Source: Eubacterium oxidoreducens (GTDB lineage: Bacteria; Bacillota; Clostridia; Lachnospirales; Lachnospiraceae). Taken from it: a stretch of 64,000 nucleotides of DNA. The translations under genes were made by a program, and so were the position numbers. The notes below the pieces were generated by a model. The model had not been told where the DNA came from and searched no databases. It saw only the letters and a list, made by a program, of their open reading frames with translations. Every line of letters starts with the position of its first letter. Position 1 is the first letter of the stretch. The stretch spans positions 35,272-99,271 of the forward strand of contig NZ_FMXR01000015.1 in NCBI RefSeq assembly GCF_900104415.1. The letters are read 5' to 3'. Below are positions 46,708 to 53,645 of this stretch, piece by piece.

Positions 46708-47970
46708 TTAATCCTCCTTAAGTATGTCAATCGTCTTAAGAGTTGGAATAGCACCATACTTTCCGAGCAGATAGTTCTTCTCATAACTCTCATCCTTGCG
46801 GATCTTCGTGCCATCTTCATTTATAAAGTCAGCCAAAGAGTACAAAGTTGAAACACCATCTGTATCCTTTTCTGTAAACCATATTTCATCTCTCCTTAAA
46901 AGCTGGTTAGACAATTGCCATGTATCATGTGTAGTAAAAATCAACTGAGCATGATTTACATTTACCTCAGGATTCAAGAATATAAGGATAAAGTTTCTCA
47001 CAAGAAGCGGATGCAAACGAGCATTTAATTCATCAATAAAATAAACACTTCCATTCTGCAGTACTTCTTGCAATTCAGGATATAGCGCAAACATTTTTAA
47101 TGTTCCTGCCGATTCCATTCCTAAAGGTATTTCTGCAATCTCATCTGAATCTATCTTCTTATGAATCGAATTAATTTTATATGTAAGTTCCTTTGAATCA
47201 CCCTCTGCAGGAACTTCCTCCACATTAAACCCCTTAATATTCTCATCAAATGATGAAAAATACTGTACAACTTTCTGTTGAATAGCCTTATCCTCTACGA
47301 ATCCCTTTGGAAGTCTTCTGGATAAAAAGAAGTTCGTATACGCATTTCCAAAATCAGCAAACTCATTTGCCAAAAACCAATCTCGAACCAACTTGCACTT
47401 ATCAACTTTCAGTTTTGCCCCTAAAGAAACAATCAGTACCTGCTTATCCAATGCAACTTCTATATTATTTCTGGTAGACTTTGGTAATCCAGATAAATCC
47501 AATTCATTCTCTTCATCTGATCTATAAAAAATAGTCTTATAGCCTCTGGCTGTCTTTGCCTTATAGTTCAACCATTCTTCAGTAACACCTTCCTTGCCAA
47601 TACAGAATCCATAATTATAACTCTTCTCTGACTTATCTCCAGGTACTGTAAAATATACTTCAAAACTCGATTCAGCATCTTCTGAGACACTATCAAACAA
47701 AAACGGTGTTGGTCGATTCTCCTCGAACTTTACAGGATCATCACCATAATGCAAGGAATTAACTACATACTCCACCATATACTCAAATGCACTATATACA
47801 TTGGACTTACCACTTGCATTAGCACCATAAATCGCTGCAACAGGAAGTATTTTCTCATTGCTAACACTAACCACTCTATCATTAAACTCAGACATCTTTG
47901 CTGCCGAAAGATCAAGTGTAGCATCATCCCTAAACGATCTGAAATTCTTAAAATTGAATTGAATTAGCAT
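46708..47970 (-). CDS. AAA family ATPase, RloA / AbiL first component
   Basis: The 420-residue OLD/RecF-like ATPase begins MLIQFNFKNFRSFRDDATLD and has Walker A GANASGKSN (about 54), a long coiled middle, Walker B with VYFIDELNARLHPLLVR and IFTTHDTWQLSN (D-loop/switch). The C-terminal YLLGKYGAIPTL is shared with the second copy. ATG 47970 follows GAGAGGA; a GTG at 47991 is the alternative. It has a TTGAAA/TATACT promoter. Confidence 0.87.
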   Translation of the reverse strand: MLIQFNFKNFRSFRDDATLDLSAAKMSEFNDRVVSVSNEKILPVAAIYGANASGKSNVYSAFEYMVEYVVNSLHYGDDPVKFEENRPTPFLFDSVSEDAESSFEVYFTVPGDKSEKSYNYGFCIGKEGVTEEWLNYKAKTARGYKTIFYRSDEENELDLSGLPKSTRNNIEVALDKQVLIVSLGAKLKVDKCKLVRDWFLANEFADFGNAYTNFFLSRRLPKGFVEDKAIQQKVVQYFSSFDENIKGFNVEEVPAEGDSKELTYKINSIHKKIDSDEIAEIPLGMESAGTLKMFALYPELQEVLQNGSVYFIDELNARLHPLLVRNFILIFLNPEVNVNHAQLIFTTHDTWQLSNQLLRRDEIWFTEKDTDGVSTLYSLADFINEDGTKIRKDESYEKNYLLGKYGAIPTLKTIDILKED

Positions 47971-47995
47971 AGTATGTATCCTCTCTTTCACTTGT

Positions 47996-48024
47996 AGTAT
48001 ATTTCATTTTCATCACTTTTTCAA
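47996..48024 (-). promoter_or_regulatory. Promoter of the first rloA-rloB pair
   Basis: TTGAAA (48019-48024) and TATACT (47996-48001) are 17 bp apart on the minus strand. Confidence 0.7.
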
Positions 48025-48088
48025 CGCCTAAATGTGATTTTCTCTCATTTGGGTGTATGTTCTTCATATTCTTTTATCAAAACCGTTC

Positions 48089-48315
48089 ATTCCGCAGCTA
48101 TTCAACGACCTTGTCCAACACTTAGCGACCACTCGTTGGACCACTTCATTTCATAATGATTTCAAACTACCCCTTCACGGATATTCCGAAACGAAGCTTC
48201 GTAACTCTGAAGCCCCATAAATACTGCGTTCTGTCAAAAATCTGCGAATTGCCAACAATGTGCGGATACTCCGTTACTTCACTTAAAAAGTAAGTAACAG
48301 GATACGCATAAAGGT
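48089..48315. repeat. 227-bp dispersed repeat, copy 1
   Basis: It matches 57,860-58,086 over its whole length with about 14 substitutions and no gap by my count (roughly 94% identity). Contained symmetry: ACGAAGCTTCGT palindrome, GTTACTT/AAGTAAC hairpin, and GTCCAAC/GTTGGAC arms. It sits between IS1182-type debris and the promoter of the first rloA gene. No convincing gene in it. The rest of the gap 47,971-48,414 holds a promoter and a terminator only. Confidence 0.85.
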
Positions 48316-48355
48316 GCATACTAAAAATTGCCGCCCATAGACGACACTTTTCAAG

Positions 48356-48407
48356 AAAAACAATCCCCTAAATCAAGCTTATTACTATGATCTAGGGGAG
48401 TTTTCTA
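48356..48407 (-). terminator. Terminator-like hairpin of the transposase remnant
   Basis: AAAACTCCCCTA and TAGGGGATTGTTTTT pair on the minus strand across a 22-base loop. Confidence 0.6.
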
Positions 48408-48414
48408 AATACCA

Positions 48415-49067
48415 TTATTGCCACCGAAACTCTGGAGATATAGAATAACTGATTCCTATCCTTTCAATTTTTCTCTTTAATGCCCGGGTTTCTAATGCAT
48501 CCATTGGCTTAAACTCAAATCCGGTTACCTCAATAATCTTTTTTGCATCAAGCACATTACAACCACATATCTGCGCGATTTCTTTTCAGTCAGCTTTATC
48601 ATGTTTTTTAATACAGCTTTCTTCCATACAAAGGTATATTTATTGGCAACTGACTCTATCTTGGTTCCGTCAATAAAGATATTCTCACCTGAAATCTCGC
48701 CAAGTTCGAGCAATATGGTTCCGACCTGTGCCATGATCTGCTTAGCGCATTGTGAAAGATAAATTGATATAAATCTTGCTATGGTGGAATGATCAGGAGC
48801 AGATGCTCCGTCCAAAAGGCACATGAAATTAATGTCTCTCTTGCAGGCAGACTCAATATCACGACTTGAATAGACTCTGTTCATTGCTGCGTAGATTACA
48901 ATCTTAAGCATCTGACGTGGTGTGACCTGATTCTTTCTGATTCTGTCATAAGTCTCATAAAGATCAGAAAGATTCATTTCCTCCACAAATGCACTTACCA
49001 GGCGTACCGGATCATCAGATGGAATAGATATTTCTATGCCTATGACCTTAATTGCTACTGGCGTATC
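48415..49067 (-). pseudogene. IS1182-type transposase, N-terminal fragment with frameshift
   Basis: The minus strand opens with IPSDDPVRLVSAFVEEMNLS, followed by QVTPRQMLKIVIYAAMNRVY, SSRDIESACKRDINFMCLLD and GENIFIDGTKIESVANKYTF, the N-terminal region and first Asp motif of IS1182 transposases. Around 48,590 the frame shifts and continues (KEIAQICGCNVLDAKKIIEV) to a stop at 48,415; this last piece is not recognised. A TAG lies just before 49,067. The rest of the transposase is missing. Confidence 0.75.
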
Positions 49068-49084
49068 CTAAAATTTAGAAAAAA

Positions 49085-49109
49085 ACTTCTGGTCCATCTG
49101 ACCACAAGT
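49085..49109. repeat. Palindromic motif flanking fic, copy 1
   Basis: ACTTCTGGTC-N5-GACCACAAGT is a near-perfect dyad. A similar block, ACTTGTGGTC with ACCAAAAGT, is at 50,341-50,367 on the same strand. The two enclose the fic gene and its upstream boxes. Confidence 0.55.
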
Positions 49110-49140
49110 GACTTACTTCCAATTAAAATAAGTTCAATAA

Positions 49141-50196
49141 TCAAACAAGTGCATCTTTTCTTACGTAATAAGTGCCCCTGCCACGTCCTCGACGTTCAAG
49201 CACATCCTCATTTACAAGTGCTGTTAACGAGTTTTCCACCGATGCACGCCCTAGCTTTGGGCACATTTCCATTATTTCACTTTTTGTAAACTTGCCTATT
49301 TTTTTATAAACGGCAGCTCTTACCTGTTCAATTGCAGGTTCCTTTATATCAATAATTTCAATTCGCTCCTCAAAATCTTTATAAGCTGCAATTATGGTCT
49401 TTAGTATATATTTGATAAAAGGAGTCGGATCATCTTCTCCTTCATGCCAACCATTTTGACTCATGTTAAGCGAGTCATAATACAAATCTTTTAAGTCAGC
49501 TATCTTTTTTTCCAAAGATACATATCTACCCACAACATAACCAGCTCTATAAAGTAGCAATGTTGTCAACAATCTACTCATTCGTCCATTACCATCATTA
49601 AAAGGATGCACACATAGAAAATCATGAATGAATATCGGTATCAAAAGTAATGTATCTACTTCTTCGGTAGCAGACACTCTATTAAACTCTTCACATATTC
49701 TATCAATAGCAATAGGTGTCTCTAAGGGACTAAGTGGTTCAAATATAACATGTTCAATGCCATTTTCATCCCTGGCAATAATATGGTTATCACTGTTTTT
49801 AAAATGACCGCCTATACTTCTGTTGGTAAAACGATAAAGATTCTGGTGTAACTGAAGAATATAATTTGAAGAAATTGGAATATACTCATAACTTTCATGA
49901 ATCATATCCAATACAAATCGATAGCCAGCAATCTCCTCTTCATCACGATTCTTTGGCGTAGTTTTTGACTGCATCAATTGTTTCAATCTTGTATTTGAAG
50001 TAAAAATTCCCTCAATCGCATTTGAACTCTCAGTACTTTGAACCTTAGCCACTTCAACTAGCTTATCTAAAACAGCTGGTTTCTGAGTTAAATACAGCTC
50101 CTGACGTCCTCTATATTCATGTATACCTGAGACTAAACCTAAAATTTCACTATCCCATTTGTAATCTTTATACTTACCGTAATTAAATTCTCGCAT
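49141..50196 (-). CDS. Fic family protein (predicted AMPylase) with C-terminal winged helix
   Basis: The 351-residue protein contains the Fic catalytic loop HPFNDGNGRMSRLLTTLL (about 190) and an N-terminal inhibitory helix with SNAIEG (Ser-x-x-x-Glu-Gly type), so a class II, self-inhibited Fic enzyme that transfers AMP to hydroxyl side chains. The last 60 residues (YKKIGKFTKSEIMEMC, ASVENSLTALVNEDVLERRG) form a winged helix that could bind DNA. ATG 50196 has AAGGAG upstream. Four TAGGCGAT boxes lie upstream. Without its own antitoxin gene; the intramolecular helix would suffice. Confidence 0.88.
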   Translation of the reverse strand: MREFNYGKYKDYKWDSEILGLVSGIHEYRGRQELYLTQKPAVLDKLVEVAKVQSTESSNAIEGIFTSNTRLKQLMQSKTTPKNRDEEEIAGYRFVLDMIHESYEYIPISSNYILQLHQNLYRFTNRSIGGHFKNSDNHIIARDENGIEHVIFEPLSPLETPIAIDRICEEFNRVSATEEVDTLLLIPIFIHDFLCVHPFNDGNGRMSRLLTTLLLYRAGYVVGRYVSLEKKIADLKDLYYDSLNMSQNGWHEGEDDPTPFIKYILKTIIAAYKDFEERIEIIDIKEPAIEQVRAAVYKKIGKFTKSEIMEMCPKLGRASVENSLTALVNEDVLERRGRGRGTYYVRKDALV

Positions 50197-50232
50197 AGCG
50201 CCACTCCTTTTCACCTAAATTATATCACATAT

Positions 50233-50310
50233 TAGGCGATAATCAATGGTCTAGGCGATTATCCACCTATTTTTTTCTTGTTTTAGGCGATAAAAGCATG
50301 TTTAGGCGTT
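50233..50310 (-). promoter_or_regulatory. Four iterated TAGGCGAT boxes upstream of fic
   Basis: TAGGCGAT or a one-base variant begins at 50233, 50252, 50284 and 50303 on the plus strand: intervals of 19, 32 and 19 bp, close to two, three and two helical turns. Located 37-114 bp upstream of the fic start they look like an operator array, perhaps bound by the winged helix of the Fic protein itself. Confidence 0.65.
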
Positions 50311-50340
50311 AAGCCTTGGTACATTTATCAATCTTATCCA

Positions 50341-50367
50341 ACTTGTGGTCCATTGGGAACCAAAAGT
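50341..50367. repeat. Palindromic motif flanking fic, copy 2
   Basis: ACTTGTGGTC ... ACCAAAAGT repeats the motif seen at 49,085 in direct orientation, 1,256 bp away, just beyond the TAGGCGAT boxes. Confidence 0.5.
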
Positions 50368-50432
50368 CACATATTTATACAAACATCTTAGAATGAATTA
50401 TTTTATCAATTACTCCTATCTCCTCGTCGTAG

Positions 50433-51086
50433 TCAACTCTCTCTTTTTGGAAGTACGACGTTATTAGGCGCAATAGCATATACTACTCCTGTCTCATAAA
50501 GATTCTTATATACCTTCGTCGGGTACAAACTAATGTATGTATCAATAAGTTCTTTTGTAATCTTTTCATCCTTAATGAGTTTCTCTAACTTATCAAGAAT
50601 ATTCTCTGAACTTCCATCCAGATATTTATCTATATCACTAAGGAGATCCAAAAACTGTAATGTATATACATTTTCTTCTGTAACTTCAGCCTTAGGCTTT
50701 CGAATGATAAATTTCTGTCCCTTAATATCAATCTCTCTTACCTTGGCACTAGCCTCATTCGTAACAATTTCCTGAACATAAGGCACCTGTAATGAAAGAC
50801 CTATCTGATTAGCAAAAGTATAGCCCGAATAGTATCCCTGTACCTTTCCTCTTCGATTAATAAACTTACTTCTAGCAACAACACTAGCAGATATCGGAGT
50901 TAAACCCTTCAGCTTCATTTTCCCAGGCAAATAATAAACCCCTGCCTCATATCTGCAAAGTTTTCCGGAATCACATAATTCCTTCAGCTTTGGACGAAGA
51001 GAATTTCCCACCATATCTATATCAATATCCGCAGTGAAGATCGGTTCATATGGTTTAAAATTTTCAATCAAATATCCGTATAACAT
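50433..51086 (-). CDS. AbiEi-like antitoxin-domain protein (DUF6088 type), copy 1
   Basis: The 217-residue protein has an N-terminal winged helix (GNSLRPKLKELCDSGKLCRY, about 29-48) followed by GVYYLPG, the pattern of AbiEi-type antitoxins, and a C-terminal alpha/beta domain (YTLQFLDLLSDIDKYLDG, SLYPTKVYKNLYETG) shared with the copy at 57,082. No AbiEii nucleotidyltransferase toxin follows; the next gene is fic, 236 bp away with its own boxes. It may be a solitary regulator. ATG 51086 follows AGGAGG. Confidence 0.75.
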   Translation of the reverse strand: MLYGYLIENFKPYEPIFTADIDIDMVGNSLRPKLKELCDSGKLCRYEAGVYYLPGKMKLKGLTPISASVVARSKFINRRGKVQGYYSGYTFANQIGLSLQVPYVQEIVTNEASAKVREIDIKGQKFIIRKPKAEVTEENVYTLQFLDLLSDIDKYLDGSSENILDKLEKLIKDEKITKELIDTYISLYPTKVYKNLYETGVVYAIAPNNVVLPKRES

Positions 51087-51103
51087 AAATATACCTCCTG
51101 CAC

Positions 51104-51182
51104 AACGCTTTTTTACCGCATTAGTACATTTCCGTTACGGTTGTAATAACGCATTTTAACCGTCAAGGTCAATAAGCGTTAT
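51104..51182 (-). promoter_or_regulatory. Repeated AACGC motifs upstream of the AbiEi-like gene
   Basis: AACGC occurs at 51104 and 51148 and inverted (GCGTT) at 51176. ATAACGC (51146-51152) and GCGTTAT (51176-51182) are an inverted pair 23 bp apart, and CCGTTACGG lies between the direct copies. AbiEi proteins are known to repress their own promoters through inverted repeats, so these may be operators. Confidence 0.5.
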
Positions 51183-51306
51183 GAAGATGTCTACAGATAT
51201 CTATCCCTACGAGGTCTCGTCGTAGTATCAGAAATACATATATTTTCCGCGGATAAAGCTTAATGTTCCATCAAAATCAACCGCAAAACAAAACAGGTAC
51301 CTCCGT

Positions 51307-52290
51307 TTATTTATACTTCTCAGCCATTACCTTAACGTCTTCCGATATTTTATCTCTAACTTCCTTCGGTTCCAAAACCTCAACATAAGGGCCGTATTGT
51401 AATGCCCAAAACCTCATGGCTTTAGCATTGCAATTGACTCTTGCACGGATCTTGCCATTTCCAATCTTCTCCACACGAAAATCATTCCCGAACCAGTCAA
51501 CAAGCTCCTGCATCATATCTTCGGTGGTTTCCAACTTTACAGGAACGCTCTCCCCGCTAAACATGTACATGTGCTCAGCCATATGTTTAGGGAGACTTAA
51601 ACCATCCTTAAGTTCAGGTATCTGTTTCATGGGTTTCGCTTTTTCATCAAGAATCCGAACATTAGTCATCTTATCTACGCGGAAATGAATGATATTATCG
51701 TATTTATCATAGTTTGCGATAATATAAAATCTTCCGTTATTGGCAACTATCTGATAAGGATTTACAACATAAGGCTCCTCCCTGGTGGGGTGTAGCTTAA
51801 AATCCGTTCCCATCTCATTGTATATAAAGCTTATCTTGCGTTTCTCTGAAATAGCATCATTTATCGAATCTAGGGCATACATAGCCTGTTTATTAGCTGT
51901 ACGGGGAAGATCTGGAAGGTTGCATACATGCGATACTTTGGCATTAAAATAGTTGCTGGCATGATCCCTAAGCTTTTCTATTAGCCCTTTCGCCTGCCTG
52001 GTGGAGATGGATTTAGAAAACAAGACGCTGTCTATAAGGATTCTAAGCTCCGAATCATCAAAGTCACGAGACATAAGTCTGTATCCCTTCTCCAAAGAAA
52101 TGTCGTAACCCATTTCCTGCAGCGAAAGTATATTGTTCTTAACAGAACGCCGGTCACACTCCATAGCGTAATTCTGCTTAAGCAATCTTATAATCTCCTG
52201 CTGTGTTAATGCATGGTTTTCATCGGAATACTTCTGAAGTATCTCTAATATGAGCATATTAAGCATTTTCTTATTGCCAGTTCCGTACAT
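51307..52290 (-). CDS. WYL domain-containing transcriptional regulator
   Basis: The 327-residue protein has an N-terminal winged helix (LTQQEIIRLLKQNYAMECDR, about 28-47), a WYL domain (KISFIYNEMG ... PYQIVANNGRFYIIANYDKY, about 150-215) and a WCX C-terminal domain. WYL regulators bind nucleic-acid ligands and frequently control phage defence loci. It lies 41 bp downstream of the Mrr-like gene, which suggests joint transcription and control of the divergent AAA+ gene. ATG 52290 follows AAAGGAG. Confidence 0.88.
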   Translation of the reverse strand: MYGTGNKKMLNMLILEILQKYSDENHALTQQEIIRLLKQNYAMECDRRSVKNNILSLQEMGYDISLEKGYRLMSRDFDDSELRILIDSVLFSKSISTRQAKGLIEKLRDHASNYFNAKVSHVCNLPDLPRTANKQAMYALDSINDAISEKRKISFIYNEMGTDFKLHPTREEPYVVNPYQIVANNGRFYIIANYDKYDNIIHFRVDKMTNVRILDEKAKPMKQIPELKDGLSLPKHMAEHMYMFSGESVPVKLETTEDMMQELVDWFGNDFRVEKIGNGKIRARVNCNAKAMRFWALQYGPYVEVLEPKEVRDKISEDVKVMAEKYK

Positions 52291-52331
52291 AAACGCTCCT
52301 TTTCAATCCAATTGCACTCATGATCACGCTA

Positions 52332-53399
52332 TTACTTTGAGAATTCTGAAGCTATTCTTGCCATCCCCGCATCAATGAGCATTTTTCTAAACTCAGTTCC
52401 GTTGATAAGTCGTATGTTTCTTTCAATTGCAAGGGATTGAGCTTTTTCAGAAAAATCATCAGCCGAAGAAATAACCCAAGATACGGAATTATAGTCCAAA
52501 TCAAACACTTCTTGCTGTTTTTGATCTGTATACTCTGATATCTGTACTACAGCTGTCTCCCCGGTTTTTCCTTTGTGATGTTTCGCCTGGACATAAACAA
52601 CCAGCTTTAACGCATCAAATCTTGCAACAATATCTCCATCTGCCTCACCATCTCCATCCATTTTTGACGGGATATAGACATGATCAGCTCCAACTTTTTC
52701 AAAATAGCATTTTATCAATTGTTCAAACTGATTATGATCAACTATATTATCAATCACTTCTTTAAGTGGTTCCGAGAGACTCTTGATTGTTTCAGAATAT
52801 ATATTGAAAGGTTTCTTCTCACGGAATCTATCTATGGCAATATCAACAAGTTCGGAAAGATCGGTGATATCTGCATTTGTCTGCCTGATTTTCATTCTGG
52901 AAAGAAGATCATTCTTGGCATAGTCAGATCTCGGAATATCCTTTTCAACTTCCTTAACCGGAATAACAAAACCCAGATCTATAACCTTGCCCTCTTCATC
53001 AAGAATGTATCGATTACCTTCTCCACCGGCAACCACTTTTTTCCCGTTCCAGTCTTTGATACCTTCTCCTACTACAGAACCTACAAATTGAGGTTTTCCA
53101 TCCACTTTATATACTGAAAATGTTCCCCCAGAAGGAACTACCACATAATCATTTTCTGAAAAGTCACACAAAAATCGCCACAGATTATATCTGGTTCTAT
53201 AAAGCTTATCTCCCCAAAGCAATTTGTTTTCCTGTTCAAACGTTTCCCACTTGTTTTCCGTTTGTCCAATCATTTTTCCTAAGAAATCCGCGTTATGAAG
53301 GAAATCCGAAAAGCCAATAGATAAGTATCCCATGTCAAGAAGTGGATACGAAACCTCCATTTTATATGAAATCCTATGTAACCAATATCGTTTCTCCAT
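52332..53399 (-). CDS. Mrr-type restriction endonuclease-like protein
   Basis: The 355-residue protein has a novel N-terminal part (about 1-190, with YRTRYNLWRFLCDFSENDYV and a PUA/EVE-like feel) and a C-terminal Mrr_cat nuclease: FEQLIKCYFEKVGADHVYIP, GEADGDIVARF (Asp) and LVVYVQAKHHKG (Gln-x-Lys). Such enzymes cut modified or foreign DNA. It is first in a minus-strand pair with the WYL gene and divergent from the AAA+ gene across 246 bp. Confidence 0.85.
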   Translation of the reverse strand: MEKRYWLHRISYKMEVSYPLLDMGYLSIGFSDFLHNADFLGKMIGQTENKWETFEQENKLLWGDKLYRTRYNLWRFLCDFSENDYVVVPSGGTFSVYKVDGKPQFVGSVVGEGIKDWNGKKVVAGGEGNRYILDEEGKVIDLGFVIPVKEVEKDIPRSDYAKNDLLSRMKIRQTNADITDLSELVDIAIDRFREKKPFNIYSETIKSLSEPLKEVIDNIVDHNQFEQLIKCYFEKVGADHVYIPSKMDGDGEADGDIVARFDALKLVVYVQAKHHKGKTGETAVVQISEYTDQKQQEVFDLDYNSVSWVISSADDFSEKAQSLAIERNIRLINGTEFRKMLIDAGMARIASEFSK

Positions 53400-53645
53400 T
53401 TTGCTCTACTCCTTTCAGATAGATTTGCCCTTGCTGATTACAGATTACCAGTGTTGGGGTGCATTATTATGTACATTTTCATTATACTTCCGCTACAACT
53501 ATACATCAATCACAGCTTTGGGGACGTATCCAATTTTATGTGCATTATTTTGTTCATATACATGCGCTATCATCCTCTTACGAACCGATAATCAAACCCC
53601 GATAATCAAACGATAATCAAATGTTATCACATCAGGAGGAAGCTT
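53400..53645. promoter_or_regulatory. Divergent control region between the Mrr-like and AAA+ genes
   Basis: Two features stand out. CGATAATCAAA occurs three times at 53586, 53600 and 53611, ending 12 bp before the AGGAGG of the AAA+ gene. An 18-bp near-repeat GTGCATTATT(A/T)TGT(A/T)CAT occurs at 53459 and 53540 (16 of 18 alike). Together they look like binding sites for one or two regulators of the two opposed units. Confidence 0.6.

Noticed and set aside
53586..53621. Possible CRISPR array from three CGATAATCAAA copies
   Set aside because: Units are only 11 bp with 0-3 bp between them, no spacers and no cas genes in the window; operator repeats fit better.
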